Part shown: in pieces, positions 1 to 13,170 of the stretch
Layout of the letters: each line of letters begins with the position of its first letter
How positions within the stretch are numbered: position 1 is the first letter of the stretch
NCBI RefSeq assembly: GCF_000189635.1
Contig: NW_002476022.1
Coordinates: 281,505-345,504, forward strand
Origin: Tetrahymena thermophila SB210
Taxonomy: Eukaryota > Ciliophora > Oligohymenophorea > Hymenostomatida > Tetrahymenidae
Direction: 5' to 3'
DNA length: 64,000 nt
Made by a program: the position numbers and the translations under genes
The notes under the pieces: generated by a model
Told to the model about the DNA's origin: nothing
What the model saw: the letters and a program-made list of their open reading frames with translations, nothing else
Database searches by the model: none

Positions 1-1701
1 ATCTTTAGACAATATATAAAAAATATTAACAGAAAATAGAAAATAATAAAAATTTAAAGCTTTAAAATGTTTTTTTTTAAATATTGCAAGCAAAATTCAT
101 ATTTTTTTGTTATTGTTTTGTTTTTAAATTTATAAAATAATTCTATAATTTCTTAATAATTCATAAATAAGTATTTATAAAAATTTTAAATTAGAAATTG
201 AATAGTCTTCTTGAGTATTTTTTGTTCTTAGAAATTCAAATTGTGTGATTTAAATATATAATATATTTAAGCAACTTCATTAAGATAAGAGAATTAAGTA
301 GCACTAAAGTTCTTAATATCAATTAATTATGATCAATACAGCTTCAAAAATAAATGAAATAAAATTATCTAAAACGAATCTTATCAGGAATTTGATAATA
401 TTAATATGAAATCAAAAAACAATCTTTTCTCGATAAAATATAAGCATTTAGGTAGTTGTCTGATAGTTTGAACATAAAAAATTGTTTAGAAAAAATAAAC
501 AAGAGACAGCAAAATGCTATCAGTAATTAATTATGAATGAATTTAGAAATAAGAAGCAAAAATAGTTATTTGTGATGTGATTATTTAGTATCTACTAATT
601 TTTACACATGATCAATATATATTTATTTATATTTCAATAATGTTAAAATAATCAATTATTCTTTCTTTAACACATATAAGTATCTTATTCAAAAAACTCT
701 TTTCCTATTCAAAACTGTACACAAAAAAAAAATGCTCTATCGATAACTATATTAGCAAATACGCAAATCATCTTTGAATAGCTCAGATTTTTATCGTAAG
801 AAGGTGGCTTCGCTGCATCACTTTGAAGCGAAAAAAAATGAAACTATCCAACTCTCCTCCATTAATATGCCTCTTTTTAAATTAGATGTAAGCAAAAAAT
901 GAATTTTCTTTGATTTTCTATATAAAAACTTATTTAAAGTACAAAGATTTCTTTTGTTATATATAATTAATCTGCTTTTGAATAAATGAACTAGGCTTAT
1001 CAATTTAACAGGAATATTCCAACTTTAAAAGCTATGAAAAAATTAGAAAAGGAACATGGATAGGATTTCAATATCCTTTTTTCTGCTTGGAGTACATCCC
1101 ATAAAAAGATTTAAATTTGGAAGTAAAAACTTATTGATTTTTGTTTCTTCTTTTAAGAAAGATAAAAATGAAATTTTAGATCATTCTTAACAGCAAAAAT
1201 AGTTTTAAAATCTAATTCACATATAAACAAATTAATAGATTAACATATAGCTTGAGAGAGGTAGTTAAGGAGTGTATTAGTCTATTTGGGAAGCAAGACA
1301 TATTCTATTAGATTCACTACAATTACTTTCCTGCTTTCTATTCCAATCAAGTATTATTTTCACTTAAGCTATCTAAATTATTATATTTTATTCTATTTGA
1401 ATAAGATTTCTGCCAACTCTTATTTATTAATAAATCAATCAAGCTTAACTTCAAAAACATAAATATTTTTAACTTTAATAATAGATATAAATTAATAGAT
1501 ATATCATATTCGCTCGCATCTATATATTTAATAGCTTTATATATGTGCAAAAATTGATTATTAAAAATAATTTAGGATTTTTCAGATAAGATTTAAAAAT
1601 CCATTTTTTTTGATTGCAACTTTTTTTTTCTGATTTCTTTGAACGTTTGTTAATAAATATAGGATATTTTAGTAGAATAGCTTATATAAGCTTTGTAACA
1701 C
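1..1701. other. AT-rich spacer with weak ORF scraps
   Basis: Non-genic by my reading. Two short ciliate-code ORFs look faintly protein-like: about 832-966 (+) and 987-1169 (+, beginning MNQAYQFNRN and ending at TGA). Neither has a recognisable domain or splice partner. They may be remnants related to the broken gene just downstream. The rest is AT-rich with no repeat unit or RNA-like structure that I can support. Confidence 0.4.
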
Positions 1702-2521
1702 ATGGGTTATATAGATCAGTATAATTTAGGAAAATTTGCCTTGATAGAAGAAAATAGGCTTAAATAGACTCAATAATTCTAAAATTAGAACTAAAACAAT
1801 TAAAAAACTTCTTTTCCTTTTGATGGAACTGGAAATTTATGTGATATTCTTCATAATCAAATGCCCTAAAATATTAAATACTGGTTAAATTTTTATTCAT
1901 AAAACAACCCTATGTAAAATTATTTTCATTCAGATTTCAAATAATTGTTTTTAAAACGGATTTAGGATAATAAAAGGAGGTTATGATGATAGCTACCTTA
2001 ATTTTAGAATATCATGTAGCTATATTTTATATAACAACTCTAACCGAGAAAAGATATATAAGGATTTTAAACGAATAAGAGACTTAAACTTGAAAGTATT
2101 TGACTTTTTAGAGGTATTATTTTATTTTTTTCTTTATTTTATTGTTAAAATTTAACAACTAATTAATTAATTTATGAACTTTGTTTATAACTTCATAAAT
2201 TATTAAATCAAATTTTATTAAAAGTACTTTAATCAAATAACAAATGATGAGGCCAGGAAAGAGTTCTACTGTAAAAGATTCTTTAAATAATTTGAGTATG
2301 AATGTGAAGACTCTTAAAAATTATTAAGTAAATTAATTTAATTGAGCTTATTTACGATTGATATTATTTTTAAAAAAATAGTTAAATTAACAAAATAATA
2401 TTAAGTTGAATAAATTATTCAATGGATAGATTTACTGATTTTAATGTATGAAGAGAGCTATAATGGCGCTCTTGGATAGTTAACAAAGTATCCTCAGCTC
2501 AAAAACTCTAAATTTTTCTGA
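1702..2521 (+). pseudogene. Frameshifted or decaying gene, unknown product
   Basis: From ATG at 1702 one frame runs to a TGA at 1984-1986, but protein-like sequence carries straight on in another frame (GGYDDSYLNF...). Deleting one A from the AAAA run near 1972-1975 would join the two as ...DNKGGYDDS. Downstream the second frame runs to 2113. A 111-nt GT-AG intron (2114-2224, phase 0) then leads to an exon ending at TGA 2519-2521, rich in Lys, Phe and Ile with a hydrophobic helix-like stretch (IIQWIDLLILMYEESY). I do not recognise the family. It may be a pseudogene, or one sequencing or assembly indel in a live gene. The frame change is seen directly; its cause is inference. Confidence 0.5.
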
Positions 2522-3864
2522 TTTTGATATTAAATTTAAAAATTAAAATTAATTGATTTAGTTACCTAAAATTCTATTTAATATTTTTTATACCCTAAAA
2601 AAATGCTGAAAAAAACTTTCTCTTTTAATAATATGAAGTTTTGTAAAATGAGATTGTTTCAATTAATTAAACCATATAAAATATTATCTTGCTTTTCTTT
2701 TGTAGTTATAATTAATGTTATTTATAATAAATTGTTCAAAGCTTAAATAAATAAAATTTTATGAATATAAAAATTTTTTTATTATCTCAACAAACAATTG
2801 ATTTTGTATAGATTTCTATAAATTTTAAGATATTTTTGATTGTTTAATTTTTTGATAAATTATTTAATTTTATTTTTTGAGTGAGTAAGATTGCTGTTCA
2901 TCAATTTATAAATAATGTTTTTAATTATATAAAAAAATTTGTAGTTTTAATAAGACATTTATTGTTAATTCAATAAAATAACTTCTATAAATAATATATT
3001 TCACAAACTAAAAATAAAACAGAAAAGCTAATTTATGATAATTTAAGAAATACCTCTCTATTTTTGATGTTAATATTATTTAATATAATAAATATCAGTT
3101 TAAATCTTCAAATGATTAAAAGTTAATGATTTTATCTTTAAATTTTGAATTTTCTTAGTTTAAAATTTTGTTCAGTTTATTAAACTGTTTTAAGAATAAT
3201 AAAAGCTTACTATTTTAGCAAATTAAATAAAAAAATCATTAAAAACAATTAAATTTAAGTTTGGCAACTTAGATTTCTAAAATTTTTAGTAAAAAATAAT
3301 TTTAAGAAAGTTAATTATAAATTATTCTAAGTTGAAAAATAGCTTTTTTTATTAATTGATTATAAAATTATACCAATTAATATCATATTTATTTTTTAAA
3401 ATTGTAAACTATTTTATGATTAATTATTTTTAATATTTAAGCTTACTATCTTTATTTAACATTAGTTTTTATAATTTTTTATAAAAGTATTCTATTAAAA
3501 ATAATATAATTGTAGCAATTTAATTTTATTCATGCTTTTAAAAATATAACTAAGTCATCACACTTTTAAATTAAAATAATTATTATTACAGTTTGTTTAT
3601 AAAAAAAAAAATTATTTTAATTTTATGTGTTTTTAAAAGTATTTACTACCATTTTAAATGAATGAATATTTCAACGATTAATTTAAATTACATTTAGAAT
3701 TTGGTTTTTAAGCTGCTTTATTACATCTATAAATTTACAAATACAATTCAATTCTTTTTTTAATTAATTTTGTGAATTTGAGAAAGATTAATCTTATTAA
3801 TTTTTAGTTGTTAAAACATACTGATTTTAATATTTAACTATAATCTAAAAATTAGTTTAAACTT
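2522..3864. other. AT-rich intergenic spacer
   Basis: Very AT-rich with long T and A runs. I see no coding frame with plausible composition, no RNA gene and no ordered repeat. It holds the presumed promoter of the gene beginning at 3865. Confidence 0.6.
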
Positions 3865-5640
3865 ATGCTTCCAGATCTGATTAATAGAGTTTATACTACA
3901 AAACCAAAAAAAAGAGATGAAATCACATATCCTACTACAAGGGTAGGTATAATCATATTGATTTAATAATTTATTTATATTATTTCATTTTAAATGAAAT
4001 AGATTTAGAAGGATTATTGTTAAAATATTGAAAATAATAAATTTAATTATTAGATTTAGAAGGGGAGTTAAAGGCGCAATCGTTTATAACAAGGAGATAA
4101 CCTTCTGCATAAATAAATTTCTAAAGAAATATCCAAACAAGCTAACCAGCTGCACGTTTTTAGTAAATAAAAATAATATAACATTTCAAATATAAACTGC
4201 TAAATTGAATCAAATTTAATTAATGATCTTTCATATTAATAGTGATAAGAAAGCTATATAGTCAAGGATAGAAGCAAGACTGATGAAAGGGATGGGAAAT
4301 GATCCTTTTAATAATGGAAATTAAGAAATGAATTACTAAAAAGTTAACTAGTTGATGCAAAATTAACATATAAATATGAAGTAATTAATAAATTGCTTAT
4401 TGAATATTTTGTAAATTTAACCTATTGTAATATATATATAGAGTTGTAACTGATAACATATCAAGGAATATTTTGGTGTACACTCCTAAAATTGATGGAA
4501 GAGAAAAATTCAAAACAAATTCTTATCCAGAATCCTTAAAAATTATCGATCAAAAAATTTAAAAATATAAAAAAGCTTTAGAAGAAGCTATTAAGTAGTA
4601 ATAGCAGATTGAGAAAGATGATTTTTATATTTAAGAAACCATGGAATAATAATAGTAGCCAGTCGTTGATGAAGAAAATTTTGATTTCTTGACTGGGATT
4701 GGGTTACACAAAAATTTAGATTCGCCTAAACAGGAAAAATAAGAAGAAGAGGAATAAGAGGTAATACAAGATCAAGAGGAGGAAAAGAAATAAGAATTTG
4801 TCTAAGAACCTAAATAAGAAGCATAGATTCTCAATCCTTATCAATATTAATTTGAATAAGTTAGAAATGCATTTAGTTAAATATATGAAAAATATTAAAA
4901 TAAAATAAGCAAAGCTTTCATAAAAAAAGATTAACCTAAAGCAGTAAGCATTTATTGATATCTAAAATAAATTTTTTTAATATTTATTTTTATTAGAGGA
5001 TGAAAAGAAAAAACCCAAAGATTAACATTACAGGAAAAGGAAATAAGGTGCAAAAGAATGGCGCTCCTTTCGATGAAGTTGAGCACCTCATGAGAATATA
5101 TAATAAGGAACACATACCTTGTGAACCTAAAATATTGGTTCCTTCTTTCCAGTCAAAAAAAGATAATATTGCAAACACAGTTTTGGCATATTTGGTATAT
5201 TTAATTGATTTTATTGATAAAAATAATATTAAAAAGTAATAATGTTATTTTAGAAAGACTATAAGCCTTTGCTTTCAGGGAATAAGTAAAATATTCCTAA
5301 AAGTATTCAAGGACTGCTTGATGTAGAGTTGGAAATGCTTAAAACAGTCGAAAAAGAAGGGGCAGCCTCGTTATAAAAATAAAATCCGTATGATGGGCTA
5401 GGAGGAGGTTTAACTAAATCTACAGTTTCTAATTAACTAAAATAATCATAATATGAATAAAAACTTTAAAATATTAATACTCAATAAACTATTTCAAAGA
5501 ATAGCTTAGAAATTAATTAAATAAAAAATGTATCAAGAATAAACACAAATGAGTTCAAAAAAGATTATAGTCAGCACATACCTGTTCAGTAATCTTAGTA
5601 TGTCTTTCCATCAACTTTATAAAATAATTCTAAGCAGTGA
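3865..5640 (+). CDS. Unknown protein, 471 aa, six exons
   Basis: Exons 3865-3946, 4054-4162, 4243-4380, 4442-4943, 4997-5194 and 5254-5640; splice phases agree throughout and the sum is 472 codons including TGA. The middle (fourth exon) is acidic and Gln/Glu-rich, probably disordered. The following part is more conserved-looking (PFDEVEHLMRIYNKEHI, then KDYKPLLSGNK and GLLDVELEMLKTVEKEG) and may be a small folded domain. The tail is Asn/Gln/Ser-rich. The fifth intron (5195-5253, 59 nt) was placed because the open frame after 5194 turns into intron-like text while the next frame resumes protein-like sequence exactly at an AG. No signal peptide or membrane segment. I do not recognise the family; a cytoskeletal or ciliary role would be a guess. 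Confidence 0.75.
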
Positions 5641-6667
5641 AAGATTAAAGCTAAAATTTTGTATTTATTTATTATGTTTATAGTATCAAATAAATTAATC
5701 TTTAAAATAAATGAATTAAGAAGACTCTATTATTTTTTTAAATCTTTTTTTTGTTTTTAAAAGAAATCCTCGTTACATTTATTGAAGAAATGTAACTAAT
5801 AGAAAATAGTATTTTCTTTCTTTTAAAATTATTTTTATTTAGGCTCTAAAGTAGCAGAATTAACTATAGCCTTTGTTATGTTGTTTTAAATTCTGTTGTT
5901 CTTAAAGCCAAATATTTTTAGATTTACAAATTTTTTTGAAAAATTCTGTTTTTGAATTTGAGAAAATGGACAAAAATTTAAGTTTAATAATGTTTTTATA
6001 CTAATTCATATTTAAATAAATAGTAAAGGAGCATTTTTATCCTTATTTTGCTTCTATTTTCCCTTATTTTTATGAAATTATATTTTTCCAATTTGCGGAA
6101 AAAAAAATTTTCACTTCTTCTTTTCATTGTATTTTGTAAGAAGATACTTTATATAAGTATTTATATTAAAAATTTCATTCATTAAACCTTCTACTTTATG
6201 ATAAAATAATATTATTTTATGTAAATCTGCTCTAATCTTATAATATTAAGCTAAATATTTTGTTTAATATTCGCCTATTTATTTAATTGCAAGAAAAAAG
6301 TGATAATTTATCTAAATTTAATTATAAATTTTAGTGAATAAGTATTTAATAAAAATTTATATGTTAAGCTCAAATCTTTTTGTGCATTTCAAAAAGATAT
6401 TTTTAGTTTAATTCATATCTTTTGTTGATTTAAAAAGTTGTGAGCTTCACACTCAATAATATTGATGAGAAATAAAATAAATTTATTAGATTTTAAATAA
6501 TGAAGTGATATAAAATGAAATCATGAAAAAAGAAAAATAAACAAAAAAAAATTGAAAATATTAATTTTATTAAATTCCTTATTTTTTTTAGTGTCAAAAA
6601 TACTTTTCATATAAAGATAAAACTTATTTTTTAATAAATTATATTTAAATAATAAATAATATTAAAT
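5641..6667. other. AT-rich spacer between convergent genes
   Basis: Lies between the 3' ends of two converging genes. It holds long A/T runs and AATAAA-like strings expected of 3' flanks in such DNA. I see no gene or RNA structure. Confidence 0.6.
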
Positions 6668-9600
6668 TCAAAAATTATTTTCATAGTAATGCTCTTCTAC
6701 AAAGAAGCTAAACATTTGTGTTTTTATAATACGAGAAACTAAATCGTCTTTCATTCTTCTTTAGCAAGTAATGTATTACTCTAAAAGTTCTAAATCAATT
6801 ACCTATAAAAATATTTTAAGTTTAAATTTAGTTTAAAAATTAATTTGTCTTACATCTCCTCTTGCTACTAGTTTTTTATGAGGGAGGTGGTCTAATATTT
6901 CAGATTATATAAATTGAGAGATACTCATCATTAGGCTAGTGCAAGCTTATTTTTAATTCTCATTAGGAGAAATAAGCAGTTCTTTTTTCATAGGAATTAT
7001 TTAGTTTATATTATTGCTTGTGGTTAAATCTGATGTGCTGCTAGAAAGAGTCATTTATCCATTTGATCCTGAAGTAGTGAGTCCATTATTTTTTGAAATT
7101 TTTAGATCATTAGACTATACATTAATCAAATTAACTGTAGATTTAGCTGTCTTTTTCTTATCTTAAAGATTTAAGTTTTGTTAAAAGTTATTTTAGAATA
7201 TTTAATAATTAATTTAGTTGCGTCTCAGGTTTTCTGGTAAAATGCTATTATAAAGTTTGGTGGTCTAAGAAAGTAGTTTATTGTACAAAACCGAGTTGTG
7301 AATCAGTTCTTTATTTTCACTTGTATATTAGCTAATTTCAACTAAATAATCATCTAAAAATACAAAAGTGCACTATTCATGCTTTTCGCACAAATTCTTC
7401 TCTAAAACCTCTTACTTGCTCATATTTAATCCCAAGAAAATAGGTATAGGTGAATCAAGTAAGTGAATTAAATTTTAAGGAAGTATACTAATCAATGGAT
7501 GAGGCCATTTAAAAGGTTTAATTAGTGAGTAAAACATTAAAATTACTGATGAAAGCAAAGCAGGATTAGCCGAAACGAAAACCATCGGCTATTCTATGAG
7601 TATATTGAAAAATATTTCTATAAAAGTCTCATAAGCTATACAAGAGAAGACTATGCTGCTTGATCCTTCAGCTTCAATGTACTTTGCACTTTGCTATCCT
7701 GGAACGTAATACATAAATCTCTCTTATTTGTATGATAAATAGATTGAAGAATTTATTGAAGGAGTACTCAAATTTTTAAGTTCTTCTAAGAGCCCATAAA
7801 ATTGATTTTAGATTAGCTTCATTTTAAAATATTTTTAAATTCTAGAAAAATAAAAATTGAAAGAAATACCTTCATGAAGTATTGCTGCTCTATTTTTGCT
7901 AATAAACGAGAGTCTTTTTTTATACCTTCATGATTTTGTGTATAAAAATTAATCCTCTCCATTTTTATTTGATCTATAATGAATAAATAGATTTATTTAT
8001 TTTTAGATACATAATCATTTTAAATTTTACTTAATAAAGATGATATTATGTCCAAAAAGAATTTAACGAATGGGTAATAAGTTAAAAAGCAAATAGCCCT
8101 CTTTGTGATCCAAAAGTTCTAAGAGTTTGCCAAGGTTTTGGCAGAGTTATCATTGCCCTTTATAAGAAATATTTATTTTAAGTTGATAAATTTATATATA
8201 TATATATAAATACTTTTGAATCGTCTTCTACTATGTCTTTTATCTTAAAACAAATACCGTAAAGCAACTTTGACGGATTGCAGATATCTAATAATTTATT
8301 TGAATTCTAGAAATGTGATTATTTTTTAAATGAATCATCAGTTTTTACAACAAAAGTAAAGCAATTCTCATTATATTCTACTACATAATTTGCAAACATT
8401 ATTTCGTTTATCTATGATAAAGAATCTGTCATTTTAAATCTTTGTGTTTCTACTCCCTTAGGAAATGCAAAGAAAGGCAGTGTGTTTTCTCTGCTGTTAT
8501 CAAGTATTTGCTTATCTGGATATCTGTACTGCAACTTAGGTTATAAGCTAATTTAAATAATTTATCAATATCTAATTTTAAAAAATAAAAATTACAATTA
8601 AATTCCAGGTTGCTTTAAATCAAGTTCTGTTTTATCAATACCATAAATAGCAAATTGTTCAAATATTTTTTATCCTAATTGATCTTGTTACTATACCTAC
8701 TTATTTTATACAGCAGGCACTGATTTTGTATAACTAAGTGTTGGTGTTATTTTATAAATTTAAGATGGTTAAGTATTTGAAGAACTCGTTTAGGAAATAA
8801 TTGAAGAAGGACAAGGATTAAGTTTTTAAAAGTTAGTACTTTCCAAGTTTTGTTTAATTCTACCAGGCTCTTTGCCTAAATTACCACTTGATTTACTTTT
8901 TACTTTAAGTTCTAAATTTTGTTAGTTAGGGGATTATATTTGTGGTACATTAGACTATTCAAAATTATTATTCTCTTATTTTACAATTTTATTTACTTAG
9001 TTAGGAGTTTATTATTTGATAGGACTTGAAAAAGTTGAAACTTTCTGGCTAAATCTTATTTCCTTCACTGTTTCATAGTTGATTTGGCTAAAATTTGAAT
9101 AAAAATTAGCATAATTTGACTCGTTAGTTATACTTTCCTCTTTGATATTTTTGGAGAAATAATTACAATTTATAATTGCCTATCCTTCAGCTTGAGTTAA
9201 ATAATTCTCTTCTCCGTTTACAATATTGTTTGAGTTTTAAGTTTTATAATTTTAAGTTTATGTTTGATTAAATTCTTTTTAAGGAGATTTTACAAAATAG
9301 GCATTTTTTGATATTTTTCCGTAGTTTGTTGTTAAAAATGTTATGCTAGAAGGTTAAACTATGTCATTATTATTATTATTATTTTTACTTTAAATTGTTT
9401 AATTATTGTTGTGTGGATGATTTATAGGCTCTTCCTTTTTTATTTCACTTTAAATTTTGAATTTCTAACCAAGAAAATCATTAAATTTAGAATCTCTGCC
9501 CGATAGATCTCCATTTTTTGTGTTATTTTCTTCTCTTAAAGTTCTTTCTTTTGGGATATCATTTATTGTGCTATTACTATGAATTTAAAGAGATTCGTCC

Positions 9601-12207
9601 TATTAACTGAAATAAGTAAGTAAAGTTGCTTTCTGTTTGTCAGTATTAATGTGAGTAAATCTTAATTTGTCATCTTTTTGTTCATCTGTATCATCTTAAA
9701 TGTTAAAATCTTCAATGTCTTCTATAAATTATTTATTCTATCCTTGAATGTTTAAATTCTTGTTTGTTTAAGAAATTTTTTTATCTTACTAAAAATCCTT
9801 TTATCTTTCGATTTCATTCTCATCTGTTTGAGAAAGGGATTTATCTCCTTCTTTTAAATAAATTTTTTAATCTTCATTGGTTTGCTAGCTTTCCATCCTA
9901 ACTTTTGCAAGGTCTTTCAAAGTCTGACTTGTAGCAGCAAAAGGAGAAAAAGTATTATTACTAGTATGAGTCATTAGGCGGTCAGATTTAAATGAAATTT
10001 AATTGAAGTTTATTTAAGGTGGCTCTGTATTTAAAACAATATTAATACTATTTTATTTTTATTAATTAGAAATAGGTTTCGAGTTTTACTACATAAATGA
10101 AGTATTTTAAGTTGAAATAGTTAATGAAGATGTTTTATTGTGATTTATATTCCCTCTAGGAACTGATGCAGGCGTGCCTGATCCTGAGTTTATAGAAACT
10201 TATTTAACACCTAATTGTTTTCCTTATTGCTCAGCTATTTCTTTATTGTATAAAGTAGAAAAATTGGTTTAACTTTTTCCTCTTGACTTTGAAGATAGTG
10301 CATTATTTACTGGCTCTTCTTACTGGCAGTTTTATTGCTCTAAATTAATTGTATGCGTAAAGTTACTTTTACTTTAATTAACATATTTTAGTGTCTTTTG
10401 AGCATTACTGTCATTAATTTACTGAGTTTATTATTGATTTTGATACACTTAGGGATATTATTTCTTTGATTGCTATTATTACTATTATTGTTATTGGTGC
10501 TGCTGATTTTGAATGCTTGCATTGTTAAAGTTCTCTTTATTGCAATTTATAGCAGAAGAAGTATTTTATAAACTATTTAAGTTTGTTTGTGATTAATCCT
10601 TATATTTTATTTTATATTGATTTTTGAAATGATTCCCACTTGAGATATTTTAAATCGAAGAAGATCCATTAATAGAAGTTGTTAAACTTTGAGATACTGT
10701 GCTACTTCCAGAGTAAGAAGAAGCATTTCTTTTAGCTTGTATAGTGTTTTGAGATGAAAGCTACTATGCACTATCTTAAGAGTTTGCAACAGTATTGTTT
10801 TCTCCTGCTTTTTTTGTTTGTATATTTTAAATGCTAGATTTTCTTGATTGAGATGGGTTTTAGTTAGAGTATAAAGTTTATTTTAGTAAAGTTAAATTTG
10901 AATATGCTGACTATTGTTGATTATTTCCATTTACAGCATTGCTATTAATATGGAATGAGAGTGATTAATGAGGATTATGTGTAGATCCTTGATAGAAGCT
11001 TCCACTTCTTGAATGAGCATTTTAATTTTTTAGACTAGGAGGAGGACAAACAGTAGTCTATTAATTATTTTTAATTTATGGTACGGCAGCAGATAATGTA
11101 TTTCCTTTTTTACTAACTTCTTACTGAATATTATAAAGCATAGATTTTGCAGTGTTATTTGGAGGCTGTATTTACTAATACTAAATAAGCTATTCTGAAT
11201 TATCATTTTATTCTTGAATTTTAGGTTCCTTAAGATAATTTTACTATTTTTCATATTATGATTTATTAGTGTTTAAATTAATTTTTATGTCTCCATATTC
11301 ATTTTTAATATCTTTATTTATTTGATTTTATGATAAAGATTCATTAAATTTAGGAATATTAATTTCATTTAAGTTTAAGGCAGAAGGAGGAGCTTCATTT
11401 ATTTTAAAGTTTAATTAATAATTTTGTTAAGTTGAAAGATTAAGGCTTTGGTTATTTTGCTAAGAAAATTAAAAATCTATACCTGCTAGAGACTGCTCAT
11501 TTACTCCTAAACCTTTATTCTATTGGGAATTGTTTTAAGATTTAGCATTTTCAAGTTAAAAGTTAGTAAAATCATTTTCCTTAGAATTTAAAAGCTAACC
11601 CTATCTATTTATCAAATTATTATTTAATTTAGATGATGGCCCTTCCATTTTTTAATCTAATGCGTTTGTATCAAATAATTGTATAGAAGTTGATTTAATC
11701 TATTATGAATACTTTTAAGCTTAATTAGCTTTTTAGCTATCTCCAGTAAAGTCATTTTTTTACAGAGAAATATTATTATTAATCTATGCATCATAATTTG
11801 ATATATTCGTCAACATACAAGAACACTTTTTTAGGTTTTCCCTTAACTTCTACAATTCTTCTCTTTGAATCTAATCGCGAGATTAATAATCTTTTATTTC
11901 AAACTCTTATTTATAAAGCTACTTATTTTTTAAAGAAATCTCATTTTTTAATCTTTCTATCTCTTTTTATTACTCAGATAACTGTTTTTCTTCCTACTTT
12001 ATTTTCTATAAATTGAAAATTATTTTTTTTTATTGTCTGTGCAAGTTAATTAATACAAATTAACTAAAAAATGTTATTAAATTTAATTTTGTTTCATTTT
12101 TAGCATATCATTATTAAAAATCCATAAATAAATTAGATAAATACCTCTTAGAGCAGGTTGTTTTAATCACATAAAAACTTAAAATTTTTAAGACTGAAAT
12201 CTATCAT
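6668..12207 (-). CDS. DENN-domain protein, 1711 aa
   Basis: Seven exons (high to low): 12145-12207, 8596-12005, 8214-8547, 8031-8157, 7870-7973, 6854-7816, 6668-6802; phases match and total 1712 codons. DENN proteins are mostly Rab guanine-nucleotide exchange factors in membrane traffic. The C-terminal ~570 residues show the tripartite order: uDENN around 1140-1340 (FFAFPKG, LLYGICFKIKD, RAICFLTYYPFVKFF), cDENN around 1400-1470 (MVFVSANPALLSSVI, KPFKWPHPLISILP, IPIFLGLN) and a short dDENN tail. The N-terminus starts with a coiled coil (about 15-80, crossing intron 1). It then has about 1050 Gln/Asn/Ser-rich residues in one 3.4-kb exon with no in-frame TGA. Which Rab it serves cannot be told. 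The start codon and first intron are inferred from coiled-coil continuity. Confidence 0.9.
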
Positions 12208-13170
12208 TTTTTCTTTTATAATTTGTGTTATTTAAATAGCAAAACTATGTTCAATTTAATTTGATTAAGATCTAAAAGATAGACTCTTAAATAATTATTA
12301 AATCAAAAAATTGATTGATTGATTGACTGATTGATTGATTAATTTACTAATTAATTATTTCAAAAATTATTGTTTTTGAAAATTTTTACTTTGTTTGAAC
12401 TCTCGTTTGCATTTGATAATTATTTAAAAACATCCATAATTCAACTGAAAAATAAAGTTGATTAAGATATGCAGGAAATAACTAAACTTTTTTAGAAGCA
12501 TTTTGAAACATTTCTTTTATTTGTTTAATATTTATGTTTAAATTTACATAAATTTCTATAAAGAACTAAATTGTTTTAAATTGACTTATTTATTAATATA
12601 AAATATTAAATTTATCTAAAATTCAATAAAGAATTATTTTATTAATTTTTTTAAAACACCCATAATTCAAATGAAAAATAAAGTTGATCAAGATATGACT
12701 AAACTTTTTTAGAAGCATATGAAATATTTCTTTTATTTTTTTAATTTTTATGTTTAAATTTACATAAATTTCTAAAAAGATTTTAAATTGATTTATTTAT
12801 TAAATATAAAATATTAAATTTATTAATGAATTTATTTATTCAAGAATTATTTTATTAATTTATTGATTTTTTTTAAAACCCATAATTCAACTGAAAAATA
12901 AATTTATTTGATTAAGATATGCAAGAAAACATTTTTAGGAACATTTTTAAAAATTTTTTAAATCTATTTATTTATTATGTTCAGATTAGAACAAACTTCG
13001 ACAAAAAGTTTTAAATTTATATTGAGTTATTTATTAAAATAATCTATTAAATATAAAATATTAAATTTATATAAAATTTATGAATTTATTTGTTAAAAAC
13101 CATTTTATTAATTTACTTTTTATTAAATTTATTTCTCTTTATTTATTTAAAAAAAATAATTTTCAAAATT
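12208..13170. other. Intergenic spacer with tandem repeats
   Basis: Between the start of the DENN gene and the 3' end of the next minus-strand gene. It holds a TGAT-type microsatellite at about 12310-12345 and the three-copy repeat listed separately. No gene seen. Confidence 0.6.
12431..13105. repeat. Three degenerate tandem copies of a ~220-bp unit
   Basis: The string CATAATTCAACTGAAAAATA recurs, with small changes, starting near 12434, 12661 and 12881. Each copy is followed by a shared order of motifs: GATATG, then CATTTTTA/ACTTTTTTAGAAGC-like text, TATGTTTAAATTTACATAA, AAATATTAAATTTAT, and AATTATTTTATTAATTT. The third copy is the most diverged. The spacing of about 220-228 bp indicates head-to-tail duplication of non-coding DNA. 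The unit has no coding frame and no terminal inverted repeats that I can see. Confidence 0.7.

Noticed and set aside
5195-5239. Continuation of the frame as VYLIDFIDKNNIKK
   Set aside because: Intronic; a 59-nt GT-AG intron resumes a clearly coding frame at 5254 with correct phase.
12311-12345. TGAT run and similar tetranucleotide runs as regulatory sites
   Set aside because: Such microsatellites occur in nearly every spacer of the window; no reason to assign function to one.
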